A DNA stretch of 19,434 nt. Origin: Bacteroidota bacterium (GTDB taxonomy: Bacteria > Bacteroidota > Bacteroidia > Bacteroidales > B18-G4). Position 1 is the first letter of the stretch; the number at the start of each line of letters is the position of its first letter. The translations under genes were made by a program, and so were the position numbers. This document shows, piece after piece, positions 1 to 9,780 of this stretch. Below the pieces are notes generated by a model. It saw nothing but the letters and a program-made list of their open reading frames with translations, made no database searches and had not been told where the DNA came from. The stretch covers positions 1 through 19,434 of the forward strand of contig QMPN01000027.1 in NCBI GenBank assembly GCA_003648575.1. Direction: 5' to 3'.

Positions 1-38
1 CCTATCAGGTAAATGGTATTTGTTTGCAGTTCCTTCAT
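1..38 (-). CDS. murC: UDP-N-acetylmuramate--L-alanine ligase, N-terminus only (partial)
   Basis: Only the first 12 codons are inside the window. Read leftwards from 38 they give MKELQTNTIYLIG, the last G inferred from two bases of its codon. This fits the start of MurC just before its glycine-rich nucleotide-binding loop. The ATG (38-36) shares one base with the murG stop TAA (40-38), a TAATG junction that suggests translational coupling. MurC adds L-alanine to UDP-MurNAc, the first peptide-stem step in the cytoplasm, and it follows murG in many Bacteroidota dcw clusters. The call rests on this short N-terminus plus gene order. No catalytic motif is visible. Confidence 0.72.
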   Translation of the reverse strand, partial: MKELQTNTIYLI

Positions 39-1156
39 TATCTTTCAAGCAGTTTTATCACTTCATCAGCAATTTTTTCCGTTGCATCAGGGCGTGCAAA
101 GCGGTGAATATTTTCTTTCATAGTGGCTTGCTTTCCCTCGTCAGCAATAAGTGTATTCAGTGTAGATGCCAGCTTTTTATCAAGTTCTCCATCCGGCAGG
201 AGTATGGCTGCTTCCTTTTCGGCCAGGGCAAGTGCATTTTTGGTTTGATGGTCTTCCGCAGCACTCGGCAAAGGCACCAGGATCAGGGGATGCCCAACTA
301 TACATAGCTCAGAGATGGCTATAGCACCGGCCCGGGAGACCACGACATCTGCTGCCGCATAGGCCAGGTCCATGCGATAGATGAAGTCATGCACTTTGAC
401 CTTTTCTTTCAGTGATGGATCCAATAGGTCCAGGATATCTGTTGCCGTGGGAAGAAAGGCTTGCCCGCATTGCCAGATCAATTGTACATCGTTTTTGATG
501 ATCTCTTGCAACTGACTGCCCATAGCCCGGTTGACAGAGCGTGCACCCTGGCTGCCACCAATGATCAGGATGGTTTTTATTCCCTCTTTCAGTCCGAAGA
601 ATTTCATTGCCTCACCTTGTTTGCCTTCTTTTTCGATGATGTCTTTTCTGACCGGGTTCCCGGTGATGGTGATCTTGGTGGCCGGGAAGTATTTGTCCAT
701 ACCCTCGAAAGCCACACATATTCGATCGACTGTTTTGCTCAGCAGCCTGTTGGTAATACCGGGGAATGAGTTTTGCTCCTGTATGAGAGAGGGGATGCCT
801 CGTCTCGAAGCTACCCTGAGCATGGGCCCGCTGGCATATCCGCCGGTGCCTATGGCCACATCGGGCTTGAAGCTTTTCATGATCTTTCTGGCCTTGAGTA
901 TGCTCGAGATCAGCTTGAAAGGGAAAGACAGGTTTCTTAGAGTGAGTCTGCGCTGTATGCCGCTGATCCATAGTCCTTTGATCGGATATCCCGCAGCAGG
1001 CACCTTTTCCATTTCCATACGGCCTTTTGCACCTATGAACAGGATGTCAGCATCATCCAGCCTTCGCTTTAAAGCGTCAGCAATGGCCACTGCCGGGAAG
1101 ATATGTCCCCCGGTTCCCCCGCCACTGATGATGATCTTTTTTCTAGGCTGTGGCAT
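38..1156 (-). CDS. murG: MurG, lipid II-forming N-acetylglucosaminyltransferase
   Basis: MurG transfers GlcNAc from UDP-GlcNAc to lipid I on the cytoplasmic face of the membrane, giving lipid II. The 372-residue product has the GT-B family marks: a glycine-rich loop GGGTGGH near residue 12-18, a second loop GGSQGAR at about 200-206 at the start of the C-terminal domain, SRAGA with a downstream SEL at 274-283 and DHQTKNA at 302-308 in the donor-sugar region. Length is close to the family's usual 350-375. I chose the ATG at 1156 because the family starts just before KIIISGGGTGGH. A TTG at 1186 is in frame but would add ten unlikely residues and a 44-bp overlap. With ATG the overlap with ftsW is 14 bp. 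murC follows directly. Confidence 0.97.
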   Translation of the reverse strand: MPQPRKKIIISGGGTGGHIFPAVAIADALKRRLDDADILFIGAKGRMEMEKVPAAGYPIKGLWISGIQRRLTLRNLSFPFKLISSILKARKIMKSFKPDVAIGTGGYASGPMLRVASRRGIPSLIQEQNSFPGITNRLLSKTVDRICVAFEGMDKYFPATKITITGNPVRKDIIEKEGKQGEAMKFFGLKEGIKTILIIGGSQGARSVNRAMGSQLQEIIKNDVQLIWQCGQAFLPTATDILDLLDPSLKEKVKVHDFIYRMDLAYAAADVVVSRAGAIAISELCIVGHPLILVPLPSAAEDHQTKNALALAEKEAAILLPDGELDKKLASTLNTLIADEGKQATMKENIHRFARPDATEKIADEVIKLLER

Positions 1157-2306
1157 ACTCTTCAATATTTTCGGGTGAGGTGTCAATTTCTTTACTTACG
1201 CTTAAAATAATGCCCAGCGATATGCTTGTAAACCATATGGACGTTCCCCCCATGCTAACCAGAGGCAAAGGCTGGCCGGTAACAGGTATAAGGTTGACGG
1301 CAACGGCCATGTTGATCATTGCCTGGAACACCAGACTGAATCCTACTCCGGCAGCCATGAAGGCGCCAAAGTTTCGTGGTATTCGTGTCACGATCCGAAC
1401 TACCCTGAAAAAGAGTATGAGGTATAGCAACACCAGGAATGCCCCTCCCAGAAGGCCATATTCTTCAATGAAGATGGCAAAGATGAAATCCGAGTAGGGG
1501 TGGGGAAGAAAGTTACGCTGGGTGCTGTTGCCGGGAAATTTTCCTATCAGGCCGCCCTCGGCAATAGCGATCTTGGCCTGGTCTACCTGGTAAGTCTTAT
1601 CCGGGTCGATGACGTCTTTGTCTGTAAAGGTCACGATCCTGGTTTTCCATGTATTGGCCCTTGGCAGGAGATCAGGATATGCATTTGCAATTACCAGGAG
1701 CAAGACAAAAGATACGATTCCGATGCCGATCAGCGAAAAGATATACTTCAGGTTAACCCTGCCGATGAACATCAGCACCAGGCTGGTCACAAACAACATA
1801 GCTGCTGTTGAAAAGTTGGCAGGCAGGATGAGGCCGCATACGATGAGTACCGGGATCATCAGGGGAACGAAAGCAGATTTAAAATCTTTTATGCGGTCTT
1901 GCTTCTTGCTGAGCAAACGTGCCAGATACATGATGAGGGTGAGCTTAGCAAGGTCGGAGGTCTGGAACGTCAGGTTGAACGGAAGTGGCAATACACGCTT
2001 GGCCTCATTCAGGTCGAGACCCACAAAGAGGGTGAGGATCAGCAGGGGAACAGCAATATACAGCGCGACCTGAAAGATCCTGCTGAAGTAGGTAAACTTG
2101 ATCTGGTGGGTGAAGTACATGATCAGAAAACCGAAGATTAGGATGATGAAATGTTTGAACATATAGTACTCGGTATTCCCGGCCTGGTTCTTATAGGCGA
2201 GGGTCCCGGTAGAACTGTAAACAGTGAGCAGGGAGAATACCGACAGCAGAATCACCACTGCCCAGATCACCTTATCACCCCTTATATTTCCGAGTACTTT
2301 TGACAT
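1143..2306 (-). CDS. ftsW: FtsW, SEDS-family septal peptidoglycan glycosyltransferase
   Basis: This is a polytopic membrane protein of 387 residues, of the SEDS family that polymerises lipid II glycan chains together with a class B PBP. Hydrophobic segments run through most of its length. The conserved region before the late membrane helices is clear: YQVDQAKIAIAEGG at about 239-252, then PHPYSDFIFAI at 268-278 followed by EEYG. LPLVSMGGTS at 347-356 is the C-terminal SEDS signature. D273 lies in the loop that contains the catalytic aspartate in FtsW/RodA. Where many FtsW proteins have a QPDxGT-like stretch, this one has PANFSTA (162-168). RodA is the main alternative, but the position between murD and murG argues for FtsW. 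There is a 2-bp gap to murD upstream. Confidence 0.95.
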   Translation of the reverse strand: MSKVLGNIRGDKVIWAVVILLSVFSLLTVYSSTGTLAYKNQAGNTEYYMFKHFIILIFGFLIMYFTHQIKFTYFSRIFQVALYIAVPLLILTLFVGLDLNEAKRVLPLPFNLTFQTSDLAKLTLIMYLARLLSKKQDRIKDFKSAFVPLMIPVLIVCGLILPANFSTAAMLFVTSLVLMFIGRVNLKYIFSLIGIGIVSFVLLLVIANAYPDLLPRANTWKTRIVTFTDKDVIDPDKTYQVDQAKIAIAEGGLIGKFPGNSTQRNFLPHPYSDFIFAIFIEEYGLLGGAFLVLLYLILFFRVVRIVTRIPRNFGAFMAAGVGFSLVFQAMINMAVAVNLIPVTGQPLPLVSMGGTSIWFTSISLGIILSVSKEIDTSPENIEEYATA

Positions 2307-2308
2307 GA

Positions 2309-3652
2309 TTAGAGTCCGTTTACAGATTGTTTAAATTGATCTCCACGGTCTTCGAAGTTTTCGAAAAGGTCGAAGCTGGCACAAGCCGGCGACAGTAAGA
2401 CGGTATCACCTTTCTTACCAAGATATAGTGCAGCCCTTACTGCTACATCCATGGAAAATGTTTCTATGATGCTTTCCACTTCACCGGAGAAGGCATCCAT
2501 CAGCTTGGAGTTGTCTTTCCCCAGGCAAACAATGGCTTTTACCTTACTTTTTACCATCTCCATTAGTATGCTGTAATCGTTTCCCTTGTCGATACCACCT
2601 GCGATCAAGATCACATTTTCAGGCATATTCTCCAGGGCATACCAGACCGAATTCACGTTTGTAGCTTTGGAGTCATTGATAAATTCAATACCCTGGATGA
2701 TAGCCACATGTTCCAGCCGATGTTCGATATTCTGAAAATCAGACAGGGAATCCTGGATGTGCTGCTTCCGAATTTCCAATAACCTGCCTGAAATACCGGC
2801 GGCCATCGAATTATAAATATTGTGCTTTCCTTGTAGTGCTAACCTTTCTAGTGTCATTTCCGTTGTTTTAGATTGAATATTTATAATGATGTTATTATCT
2901 TTTATATATGCTCCTTCACTGTCTATATCTGAATTCAAAGTGAAAGGGTATTTCCCGCAGGGGATACGCATCTTCCTGATGCCTTCCATGATCACGGGAT
3001 CGTCCTGGCAATAGATGAATGCTCCATCTTTATCCATGTTCCGGATGATCCTGAACTTCGATGCTGCATAGGCCTCAAAGGAGTTCCCGTAGCGGTCGAG
3101 GTGATCAGGGGTGATGTTCATCAGGATGGCGATATCGGCCTTAAAATCAAACATGCCGTCCAACTGGAAGCTGCTGATCTCAAGCACGAAATAGTCGTGG
3201 TCCTGCCGGGCTACCTCCATGGCGAAACTCATACCCACATTGCCTGCTACTGCTACATCGAGTCCTGCATTTTTCAGGATGTGATGTGTCAGCAGGGTAG
3301 TGGTGGTCTTCCCGTTGGATCCAGTGATACAGATCAGCATGCCCCTGGTGTAGCGGGCGGCAAATTCGATCTCTGATATCACCGGTATGCCTGCTTCCTG
3401 CAGTTTCCTGACTACAGGCACTTCATCCGGAATCCCGGGGCTCTTGATGACTTCATCAGCCTTCAGTATCCTGCCGGCGGAGTGTTTCCCCTCTTCAAAT
3501 TCAATGTCAAACTGTGAAAGAACGCCTCTGTTTTTTTCTGTTATCTTGTTACTGTCGGAAACCAGTACATCAAAGCCCTGCTTCCGTGCGAGCACGGCTG
3601 CTCCCAGCCCACTTTCGCCGGCACCAAGGATGACTATGTTTCTGTTTTCCAT
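2309..3652 (-). CDS. murD: MurD, UDP-N-acetylmuramoyl-L-alanine--D-glutamate ligase
   Basis: MurD is a cytoplasmic ATP-dependent ligase that adds D-glutamate to UDP-MurNAc-L-Ala. The 447-residue product has the three-domain Mur ligase layout. An N-terminal Rossmann-like UDP-binding part begins NIVILGAGESG (4-14). The central ATPase has the P-loop GSNGKTT at 111-117 and the NITPDHLDRYG segment. The C-terminal part contains HRLE and NDSKATN, which are typical of MurD. Length matches the family (about 440-450). The ATG at 3652 gives the expected short leader before the Rossmann loop. It sits 6 bp after the mraY stop and 2 bp before ftsW. Confidence 0.97.
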   Translation of the reverse strand: MENRNIVILGAGESGLGAAVLARKQGFDVLVSDSNKITEKNRGVLSQFDIEFEEGKHSAGRILKADEVIKSPGIPDEVPVVRKLQEAGIPVISEIEFAARYTRGMLICITGSNGKTTTTLLTHHILKNAGLDVAVAGNVGMSFAMEVARQDHDYFVLEISSFQLDGMFDFKADIAILMNITPDHLDRYGNSFEAYAASKFRIIRNMDKDGAFIYCQDDPVIMEGIRKMRIPCGKYPFTLNSDIDSEGAYIKDNNIIINIQSKTTEMTLERLALQGKHNIYNSMAAGISGRLLEIRKQHIQDSLSDFQNIEHRLEHVAIIQGIEFINDSKATNVNSVWYALENMPENVILIAGGIDKGNDYSILMEMVKSKVKAIVCLGKDNSKLMDAFSGEVESIIETFSMDVAVRAALYLGKKGDTVLLSPACASFDLFENFEDRGDQFKQSVNGL

Positions 3653-3658
3653 TCAATT

Positions 3659-4897
3659 TTATCTCAGTTTTAATGTGATGATCGTCAATAAGGCCAGCAT
3701 GATCCCCACGATCATGAAGCGCTGAACGATCTTCGGCTCGGCATAGCCAAGCTTTTGATAATGATGATGCAGGGGCGACATCTTGAAGATGCGCTTCCCG
3801 GTACCGGATTTCTTTTTGGTATACTTGAAGTAGCTCACCTGCATGATCACCGAAACGCTCTCTACCAGGAAGATCCCGCAAAGGATAGGGATGAGGAGTT
3901 CCTTGCGGATAAGAATGGCAAATACCGCGATGATACCACCGATGGTCAGGCTGCCGGTATCCCCCATGAACACCTGCGCAGGGTAGGAGTTGTACCAGAG
4001 AAATCCGATACAGGCACCCACAAAGGCACTGATGAAAATGGTCAGTTCACCGGTATTCGGGATATACATGATGTTGAGGTAATCGGCAAATACGATGTTG
4101 CCTGATACCCAGGCAAGGACAGCCAGTGTGGCCCCAATGATGGCCGAGGTTCCGGTTGCAAGTCCGTCCATGCCATCGGTGAGGTTGGCCCCGTTCGATA
4201 CCGCTGAGATAATGAGGATCACAATCGGGATGAAGATGAGCCATGCCCAATCGGCGGCTCCCTCTCCGGCCCAGGAGATGATGGCTTTATAGTCAAGCTC
4301 ATTGTTCTTGAAGAAAGGGAGTGTCGTTTTCTGTGATTTGACCGGGTCCTGTGAAAAGAGCACCTGCGTTTCACCATTGGACTGCATTTCCGCTATCACC
4401 GCCTGATCGGTGATCTTTTCCCGGATCACAATATCTTCATTGAAATACATAGTGAGGCCTACAACCAGGCCCAGTATGACCTGTCCGATCACCTTGTATT
4501 TACCCGCTAAACCTTTTTTATTCTTTTTAAAGACCTTTATATAGTCGTCAGCGAAACCGATCATGCCCAGCCATACGGTGGTAAACAGCATGAGCATGAT
4601 ATAGATGTTGTGTAGCTTGGCAAATAGCAGGGTAGGGATGATCACGGCAAACAGGATGATGAGTCCGCCCATTGTGGGCGTGCCTTCCTTTTCCATTTGT
4701 CCTTCCAGACCAAGATTTCGAATCGTTTCACCAACCTGTTTCTTATTCAGGAAATGTATCCAGCGTTTTCCAAAGATCAGGGTGATGATCAATGAGGTGA
4801 TCACAGCGAAAGCTGCCCTGACGGAGATGTATTCAAACAGTCCTGCTCCCGGGAAGTCACAACATGTCTGCAGATATTCAAATAAATAATAAAACAT
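3659..4897 (-). CDS. mraY: MraY, phospho-N-acetylmuramoyl-pentapeptide transferase
   Basis: MraY is an integral membrane enzyme that moves phospho-MurNAc-pentapeptide from UDP onto undecaprenyl phosphate to make lipid I. The 412-residue product has all the family signatures: the aspartate pair in FADDYIK (115-121), [10 protein letters not shown] (238-247), FMGDTGS (310-316) and the histidine cluster [10 protein letters not shown] (375-384). It is about 50 residues longer than E. coli MraY. The extra length is a mostly polar insert between about residues 152 and 215, between two membrane helices. Longer MraY proteins are usual in Bacteroidota. The start is the ATG at 4897, 4 bp after the murE stop. 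Confidence 0.97.
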   Translation of the reverse strand: MFYYLFEYLQTCCDFPGAGLFEYISVRAAFAVITSLIITLIFGKRWIHFLNKKQVGETIRNLGLEGQMEKEGTPTMGGLIILFAVIIPTLLFAKLHNIYIMLMLFTTVWLGMIGFADDYIKVFKKNKKGLAGKYKVIGQVILGLVVGLTMYFNEDIVIREKITDQAVIAEMQSNGETQVLFSQDPVKSQKTTLPFFKNNELDYKAIISWAGEGAADWAWLIFIPIVILIISAVSNGANLTDGMDGLATGTSAIIGATLAVLAWVSGNIVFADYLNIMYIPNTGELTIFISAFVGACIGFLWYNSYPAQVFMGDTGSLTIGGIIAVFAILIRKELLIPILCGIFLVESVSVIMQVSYFKYTKKKSGTGKRIFKMSPLHHHYQKLGYAEPKIVQRFMIVGIMLALLTIITLKLR

Positions 4898-4901
4898 GGC
4901 T

Positions 4902-6365
4902 CTATGCTGTTTGTGTCATTAATTCCTTTAATATTTCCTTATCGTCGAATGGGTGCTTCACCCCATTGATCTCCTGGTATTTCTCATGCCCTTTCCCTGC
5001 CACCAGGATAATGTCGCCGGGCTTTGCCATGGCACATGCCGCGCTGATCGCTTCCCTGCGGTTTGTGATCACAAGCAATTTTTTAAAGTCGATGGCTGAT
5101 ACGCCTGCCTTCATTTCATCGATGATATCCGAAGGGTCTTCCGACCTGGGGTTATCAGAGGTTAGGATCAGCCTGGTGCTCATTTCACCGGCGATCTGTG
5201 CCATCACCGGCCTCTTACTCCTGTCGCGGTCACCACCGGCACCTACTACGGTGATGAGTTCTTCATTTCCTGTACGGATGGCATTGATGGTGCGCAACAC
5301 ATTTTGCAGTGCATCAGGGGTATGGGCATAATCAACAATGGCCGTGATTCCGTCCTCTGAGCGGATATGCTCGAAGCGTCCTTCAGCAGTATCGAGCTGG
5401 CTGAGCAGCGTCAGTACCTTCTCTTCATCCTGCTTCAGCAGTATAGCCATAGCGTATACCGCAAGCAGATTGTAGGCATTGAATTCGCCGATCAGCCGGC
5501 ACCAGGTTTCTTTTCCATTGATGCTCATCATCAGGCCATCAAGTAGGTTTTCCATTACCTTGCCCCTGTAATCACAGGCTGACCGCAGTCCGTAGGTCAC
5601 CTTTGTGGCTGATGTATTTTGCAACATGATCTTCCCATTCTTGTCGTCAGCATTGACAAGCGCGAAGGCGGCATCCGGCAGCAAATCGAAAAAGTTCTTT
5701 TTGGTGTTTATGTATTCCTTGAAATTCCCGTGGTAGTCGAGATGCTCATGGGTAATGTTGGTGAAGATCCCTCCTGCAAACTTCAGGCCTGCGATCCTTT
5801 TTTGGTGGATGGCATGTGAACTGACCTCCATGAAGCAATATGTGCATCCGGCATCTACCATCTCTTTCAGTAAAGCGTTGATACGGATCGCATCCGGTGT
5901 GGTATGTGTGGCATCGACTGCTTTTTTGTCGATCATGTTCCTGACAGTGGAAATTAGTCCGCTAGCATACCCCAGCTCTGTGAACAGCTGGTTGAGAAGA
6001 GTAGCGATGGTAGTTTTACCATTGGTACCGGTCACCCCGCAAAGGATGAGGCTCTCCGACGGATTGTCGTAAAATGCGGATGACACCATGCCAAGCGCTT
6101 CATCGCTGTTTTTAGTGCAGATGAAGGTCACATTCTTCTTCGGATCCTCCGGCATTTCTTCGCAGATGATGACGCTTACGCCTCTTTCGATCACCTCAGG
6201 GATGAATTTATGGGAATCCACTGCTGTACCTTTCCTGGCTATGAACATCGTGCCCGGAGCGGCTTTGCGGGAGTCGATACACAGCTTATTCACCACAACA
6301 TCTGTCGGGCCTTGTATTGCACTAACAGCTACCTTATGTAATATGTCTTTCAGTTGCTTTCCCAT
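4902..6365 (-). CDS. murE: MurE, UDP-MurNAc-L-Ala-D-Glu--meso-diaminopimelate ligase
   Basis: MurE is a cytoplasmic Mur ligase that adds the third stem residue. The 487-residue product has the ATPase P-loop TGTNGKTT (112-119), HTTPDAIR (154-161), the probable carbamylated lysine K222 in YINTKKNFF, and GHEKYQ near 459-464. The DNPR motif at 404-407 is the known determinant for meso-diaminopimelate rather than L-lysine, so the cell wall is predicted to be of the mDAP type. The ATG at 6365 lies 1 bp after the upstream PBP stop, and mraY follows after 4 bp. murF, the next ligase, is not in this window. Confidence 0.97.
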   Translation of the reverse strand: MGKQLKDILHKVAVSAIQGPTDVVVNKLCIDSRKAAPGTMFIARKGTAVDSHKFIPEVIERGVSVIICEEMPEDPKKNVTFICTKNSDEALGMVSSAFYDNPSESLILCGVTGTNGKTTIATLLNQLFTELGYASGLISTVRNMIDKKAVDATHTTPDAIRINALLKEMVDAGCTYCFMEVSSHAIHQKRIAGLKFAGGIFTNITHEHLDYHGNFKEYINTKKNFFDLLPDAAFALVNADDKNGKIMLQNTSATKVTYGLRSACDYRGKVMENLLDGLMMSINGKETWCRLIGEFNAYNLLAVYAMAILLKQDEEKVLTLLSQLDTAEGRFEHIRSEDGITAIVDYAHTPDALQNVLRTINAIRTGNEELITVVGAGGDRDRSKRPVMAQIAGEMSTRLILTSDNPRSEDPSDIIDEMKAGVSAIDFKKLLVITNRREAISAACAMAKPGDIILVAGKGHEKYQEINGVKHPFDDKEILKELMTQTA

Positions 6366-6366
6366 C

Positions 6367-8490
6367 TTATCCCTTTTCTGAAAGTCTTAATATTATCTCC
6401 TGTCCCCGGTCGATCCTGCTGCCTGCTTGTACCGATTGGCTGCGTACCTTACCATGACCGTCAAGGGTTGCCTTCATGCCCAACTGCTCCAGGATGAAAA
6501 CGGCATCCTTTGCACTCATGCCTTTCACATTGGGCACCAGCTTTTCTCGTATCATGCGCGGAGCGAAGCGGATGCCATCGTCCTCCCTGAAATTCACAAC
6601 CCATTCTGCGACGTCGCTTGTTGCAGACAGTGGGATGTCAAGATCTCTGCACAGCCAGTTGATGTCTTCATGGTATCCATACATCACCGGAGGAAGGCGC
6701 GTTTCATTGATCTCTTCTTCTGTTTCCTGGTATATGTCGAGATGTGTGGCGTAAACCTTGTCGGCAATCTCCTTGAAGACAGGTGCCGCTACAGAGCCGC
6801 CATAATATTTCCCCTGTGCAGGGTTATTTACTACTACGATGCAAGAATATTTCGGGTTATCGGCAGGAAAGTAACCAACGAAGGAAGCATTGTAAATCTT
6901 CTCTTTGTATCCCTGGTTTTTATTGGCAATTTGGGCTGTGCCCGTCTTGCCTGCCACCTTATAATGTTTGTTTTGCAGAAGTTTCGCTGTTCCTCTTTCA
7001 ACCACACCCTCCAGCAGTGACCTGGCAGAGTCGATAGTAGATTGCGAGCAAATGCTGCTGTTGATCACCTCTGTTTCGAAGGTCTCTATGGTCCTTCCGG
7101 CCTGTTGTATTTCTTTAACGAACATAGGTTTTACCATCACCCCATTATTTGCAATGGCATTATAAAAAGCCAGGGTTTGCATGGGTGTGATCTTTAGTTC
7201 GTATCCAATCGATATCCATGGCAGGCTGATGCCCGACCAGTAGTTGTCAGTGCTGTCGGGATGCTTAATGAGGGGCTTGCCCTCACCCTGGATCTCAAGC
7301 CCCAGTTTTTTGTTCAGCGACATGGAATAGAGCCTGTTGACATAGGCTGCCGGATCATCTTTGTAAGCAGCCACGGCCAGTTGTGAAATGCCCACGTTGG
7401 AAGATTTCTCGAAGGCTTCCCTTACTGTAATCCTTCCGTTACGGATCTTCTTCACATCCTGCATGGTGATGCCATGGTATACTGACCAGCCATCCCCGAT
7501 ATCAATAGTATCAGTTAACCGTACCTTGTCATCTTCGAGCAGGCATACCATGGTTGGAAGCTTAAAGGTGGAGCCCGGCTCTATGCCCTCGGCAATGGCA
7601 TAGTTGAATGATTCCTCGTATTTACCGGTTTTTTTATTCAGTCGCAGGTTGGCAATTGCCTTGATGTGGCCTGTGCTCACCTCCATCAATATGGCACAAC
7701 CCTGGAAGGCCTGGTGCTGGATTATGTGCTGATGTAAGGCATTTTCGGCCACATCCTGAAGGTTGATCTCTATGGTGGTGATGATATCGAGGCCGTCAGA
7801 TGGCTCCAGTGTTTCTTTACTGTAGTCGGGGATCCATTCATTATTGCTGACACGGCGCATGATTTGCTTCCCGTCGGTGCCTTCGAGCACATCATTGTAA
7901 GCCCCTTCGAGGCCTACAAAAAGGTTTTGTTCCTTATTCTCGTATCCTATTGTACGCATGGCCAGCTCATCGAAGGGCATCTCGCGCCGTGTGTGCTGGT
8001 TTATGATCAGCCCACCCCTGAACCTGCCCCGGTCGAAAATGGGAAAAGTCCTGAGCCTTTTCAGATTCTCATAGCTTACCTTTCTTTTGATCAGGTAGTA
8101 GCGGTTTCCTTTTTTGCGGGCATCGCTTATGCCTTTCTTGTACTGATACTTGGAACGGTCTTCGAACAGATCGCTGAGCTTCTCTGCCAGGGCATCGATA
8201 TTTTCATTGAAATATTTGTCGGCGATGTTGGTGTTGGCAGCATCCATCCGAATTTCGAAAATGGGCACTGAGGTAGCTAGCAGGTTGCCACCGGCATCAT
8301 AGATGTTTCCGCGGTTGGCCTCCAGGTCGAAGAGCCTGATCTCCTGCTTCTTCGATATTGCGATCAGATCATGGCCTTCGGCAAACTGAATGTATGCCGC
8401 CTTGCATATTATAGCAAGCCCCAGCAGGAAGATACCCAGGTAAACCAGGTACACACGCCATAATATGTCTTTTTTAATATCTTCAGTCAT
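6367..8490 (-). CDS. ftsI: Class B penicillin-binding protein (FtsI/PBP3-type transpeptidase) with C-terminal PASTA domain
   Basis: This is a 707-residue membrane-anchored D,D-transpeptidase that crosslinks septal peptidoglycan in the periplasm, working with FtsW. In order it has a short cytoplasmic tail, one membrane helix (about 13-32), and a dimerisation domain with RGNIYDAGGNLLA (60-72). The transpeptidase domain carries the active-site STFK (307-310, nucleophile S307), SSN (363-365) and KTGT (515-518). A single PASTA domain, VPNVKGMSAKDA onward, fills about 652-707. Class B proteins of this length with a terminal PASTA are common at this place in Bacteroidota dcw clusters, whereas E. coli FtsI lacks it. 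It overlaps the ftsL-like stop by 8 bp. Confidence 0.95.
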   Translation of the reverse strand: MTEDIKKDILWRVYLVYLGIFLLGLAIICKAAYIQFAEGHDLIAISKKQEIRLFDLEANRGNIYDAGGNLLATSVPIFEIRMDAANTNIADKYFNENIDALAEKLSDLFEDRSKYQYKKGISDARKKGNRYYLIKRKVSYENLKRLRTFPIFDRGRFRGGLIINQHTRREMPFDELAMRTIGYENKEQNLFVGLEGAYNDVLEGTDGKQIMRRVSNNEWIPDYSKETLEPSDGLDIITTIEINLQDVAENALHQHIIQHQAFQGCAILMEVSTGHIKAIANLRLNKKTGKYEESFNYAIAEGIEPGSTFKLPTMVCLLEDDKVRLTDTIDIGDGWSVYHGITMQDVKKIRNGRITVREAFEKSSNVGISQLAVAAYKDDPAAYVNRLYSMSLNKKLGLEIQGEGKPLIKHPDSTDNYWSGISLPWISIGYELKITPMQTLAFYNAIANNGVMVKPMFVKEIQQAGRTIETFETEVINSSICSQSTIDSARSLLEGVVERGTAKLLQNKHYKVAGKTGTAQIANKNQGYKEKIYNASFVGYFPADNPKYSCIVVVNNPAQGKYYGGSVAAPVFKEIADKVYATHLDIYQETEEEINETRLPPVMYGYHEDINWLCRDLDIPLSATSDVAEWVVNFREDDGIRFAPRMIREKLVPNVKGMSAKDAVFILEQLGMKATLDGHGKVRSQSVQAGSRIDRGQEIILRLSEKG

Positions 8491-8884
8491 GGCTGTTGTC
8501 TGCTTCTTTTTTGATCACTTTCACAGGAGGTACCCTGGATTCTTTTATGTTCGTGCCCTGCAGCTTTGTTGCGACTTCCGATTGCTGGCTCTGCCGCATC
8601 AGCTCCGACCGGGTGGTGATGTACTCGTAGCGGAGCTCCTTCAGCGATTTTCTCATCGCCTGTATGTCCCTTTCTTTCTTCTCCGCGTAATAGGTATTGG
8701 CGATGTAAAACATGACCATAATGGAGAGAAAGAGGAAGTATGGCAGTAACCTTACAGAACCTTCCCTTCTCAGGAAGTTCCCGCCGAGAACATTTTGAAA
8801 GGCGCCGCCGATACCCTTTACGCGGGTACCGGAAGGCGTCCTTTCGCTTGCCTCATCTTTGATTGTATTGACAGGTTTTGCCAT
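8483..8884 (-). CDS. ftsL: FtsL-like small bitopic division protein
   Basis: A 133-residue protein between rsmH and the PBP gene, where ftsL is normally found. It has a polar N-terminal tail of about 45 residues and one hydrophobic helix (about 46-64, LLPYFLFLSIMVMFYIANTYY). After that comes a charged stretch rich in E, K, R and L (68-100) that looks like the short periplasmic coiled coil of FtsL. The last 25 residues are polar. FtsL has little sequence conservation, so the call comes from size, topology and position. In the divisome it would help activate FtsW and FtsI. It starts 2 bp after rsmH and overlaps the PBP start by 8 bp. Confidence 0.8.
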   Translation of the reverse strand: MAKPVNTIKDEASERTPSGTRVKGIGGAFQNVLGGNFLRREGSVRLLPYFLFLSIMVMFYIANTYYAEKKERDIQAMRKSLKELRYEYITTRSELMRQSQQSEVATKLQGTNIKESRVPPVKVIKKEADNSHD

Positions 8885-8886
8885 GT

Positions 8887-9780
8887 TTATTTCTTTTCTG
8901 CTATCCTTAGTTTTGCACTTCTAGCTCTGGGGTTACGATCCATCTCTTCGTCAGTCGGGACAATGGGTTTGCGCGTGATGGCCGTGATTCCTGATTGCAG
9001 GTTGCCATAAAAGTCCTTTTCGTTCCTGCCCTCGACATTTCCGCTTCTGAAAAAGTTTTTTACCAGTCTGTCTTCCAGGGAGTGATATGAGATTACCACC
9101 AATCGTCCACCGGGCTTCAACACCTCCAACGCTTTTTCGAGAAATGTTTCCAGCGATTCCAGTTCCTTGTTAACTTCTATCCTGATGGCCTGAAATACCT
9201 GGGCGAGGTATTTATGTTCCTGCTTGCGCGGGGCGCATTTCAGGGCAATATTTTTCAACGCTGTAGTGGTACTTATCTGTCCGTCTTTGCGACCCATTAC
9301 TATGGCTCCGGCCAGCTTATGGCTGTTTTTGATCTCGCCATATTGCCTGAAAATATTCATCAGCTCCCGCTCAGCGTAATTGTTGATCACATCGGCAGCG
9401 CTGGCTCCACTGCGGCCATCCATACGCATGTCGAGATCACCATCGAAACGTATTGAGAATCCCCTCTCGGGCTTATCTATCTGATGAGACGAAATACCAA
9501 GGTCGGCCAGGATGCCATCACAGGGGATCGCTTCCTGCAGTTTCAGGTAGTTCTTGATATAGCGGTAATCAGCATTGACCAGCAGGAAGCGCTTGTCATC
9601 GATACTGTTGTCCACTGCGTCGGGGTCACGGTCGAAGGCGATGAGCCTGCCACCCTTCAGCTCATCTAAAATCCTGGCGGAATGACCGCCACCACCAAAA
9701 GTGACATCCACATAGGTGCCACCTCGTGCAATCATCATTCCTTTAATGCTTTCGTCCAACAGGACAGGGGTGTGGTACAT
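8887..9780 (-). CDS. rsmH: RsmH (MraW), 16S rRNA N4-cytidine-1402 methyltransferase
   Basis: RsmH is an S-adenosylmethionine-dependent methyltransferase acting on C1402 in the decoding centre of 16S rRNA. The 297-residue product begins MYHTPVLLDE, the usual start of the family. It carries the SAM-binding VDVTFGGGGHS (24-34), ILADLGISSHQID (90-102), FQAIRIEVNKEL (196-207), SYHSLEDRLVKNFF (231-244) and NPRARSAKLR (283-292). The length fits the family (about 300). Its ATG shares one base with the mraZ stop (TGATG), which suggests coupled translation. Confidence 0.98.
   Translation of the reverse strand: MYHTPVLLDESIKGMMIARGGTYVDVTFGGGGHSARILDELKGGRLIAFDRDPDAVDNSIDDKRFLLVNADYRYIKNYLKLQEAIPCDGILADLGISSHQIDKPERGFSIRFDGDLDMRMDGRSGASAADVINNYAERELMNIFRQYGEIKNSHKLAGAIVMGRKDGQISTTTALKNIALKCAPRKQEHKYLAQVFQAIRIEVNKELESLETFLEKALEVLKPGGRLVVISYHSLEDRLVKNFFRSGNVEGRNEKDFYGNLQSGITAITRKPIVPTDEEMDRNPRARSAKLRIAEKK

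Noticed and set aside
531..1178. 215-codon open frame on the plus strand opposite murG
   Set aside because: It is antisense to a fully convincing murG and has no family resemblance, so it is a shadow frame.
1156..1186. Upstream TTG start for murG
   Set aside because: It adds ten residues not expected in the family and increases overlap with ftsW. The ATG at 1156 fits better.
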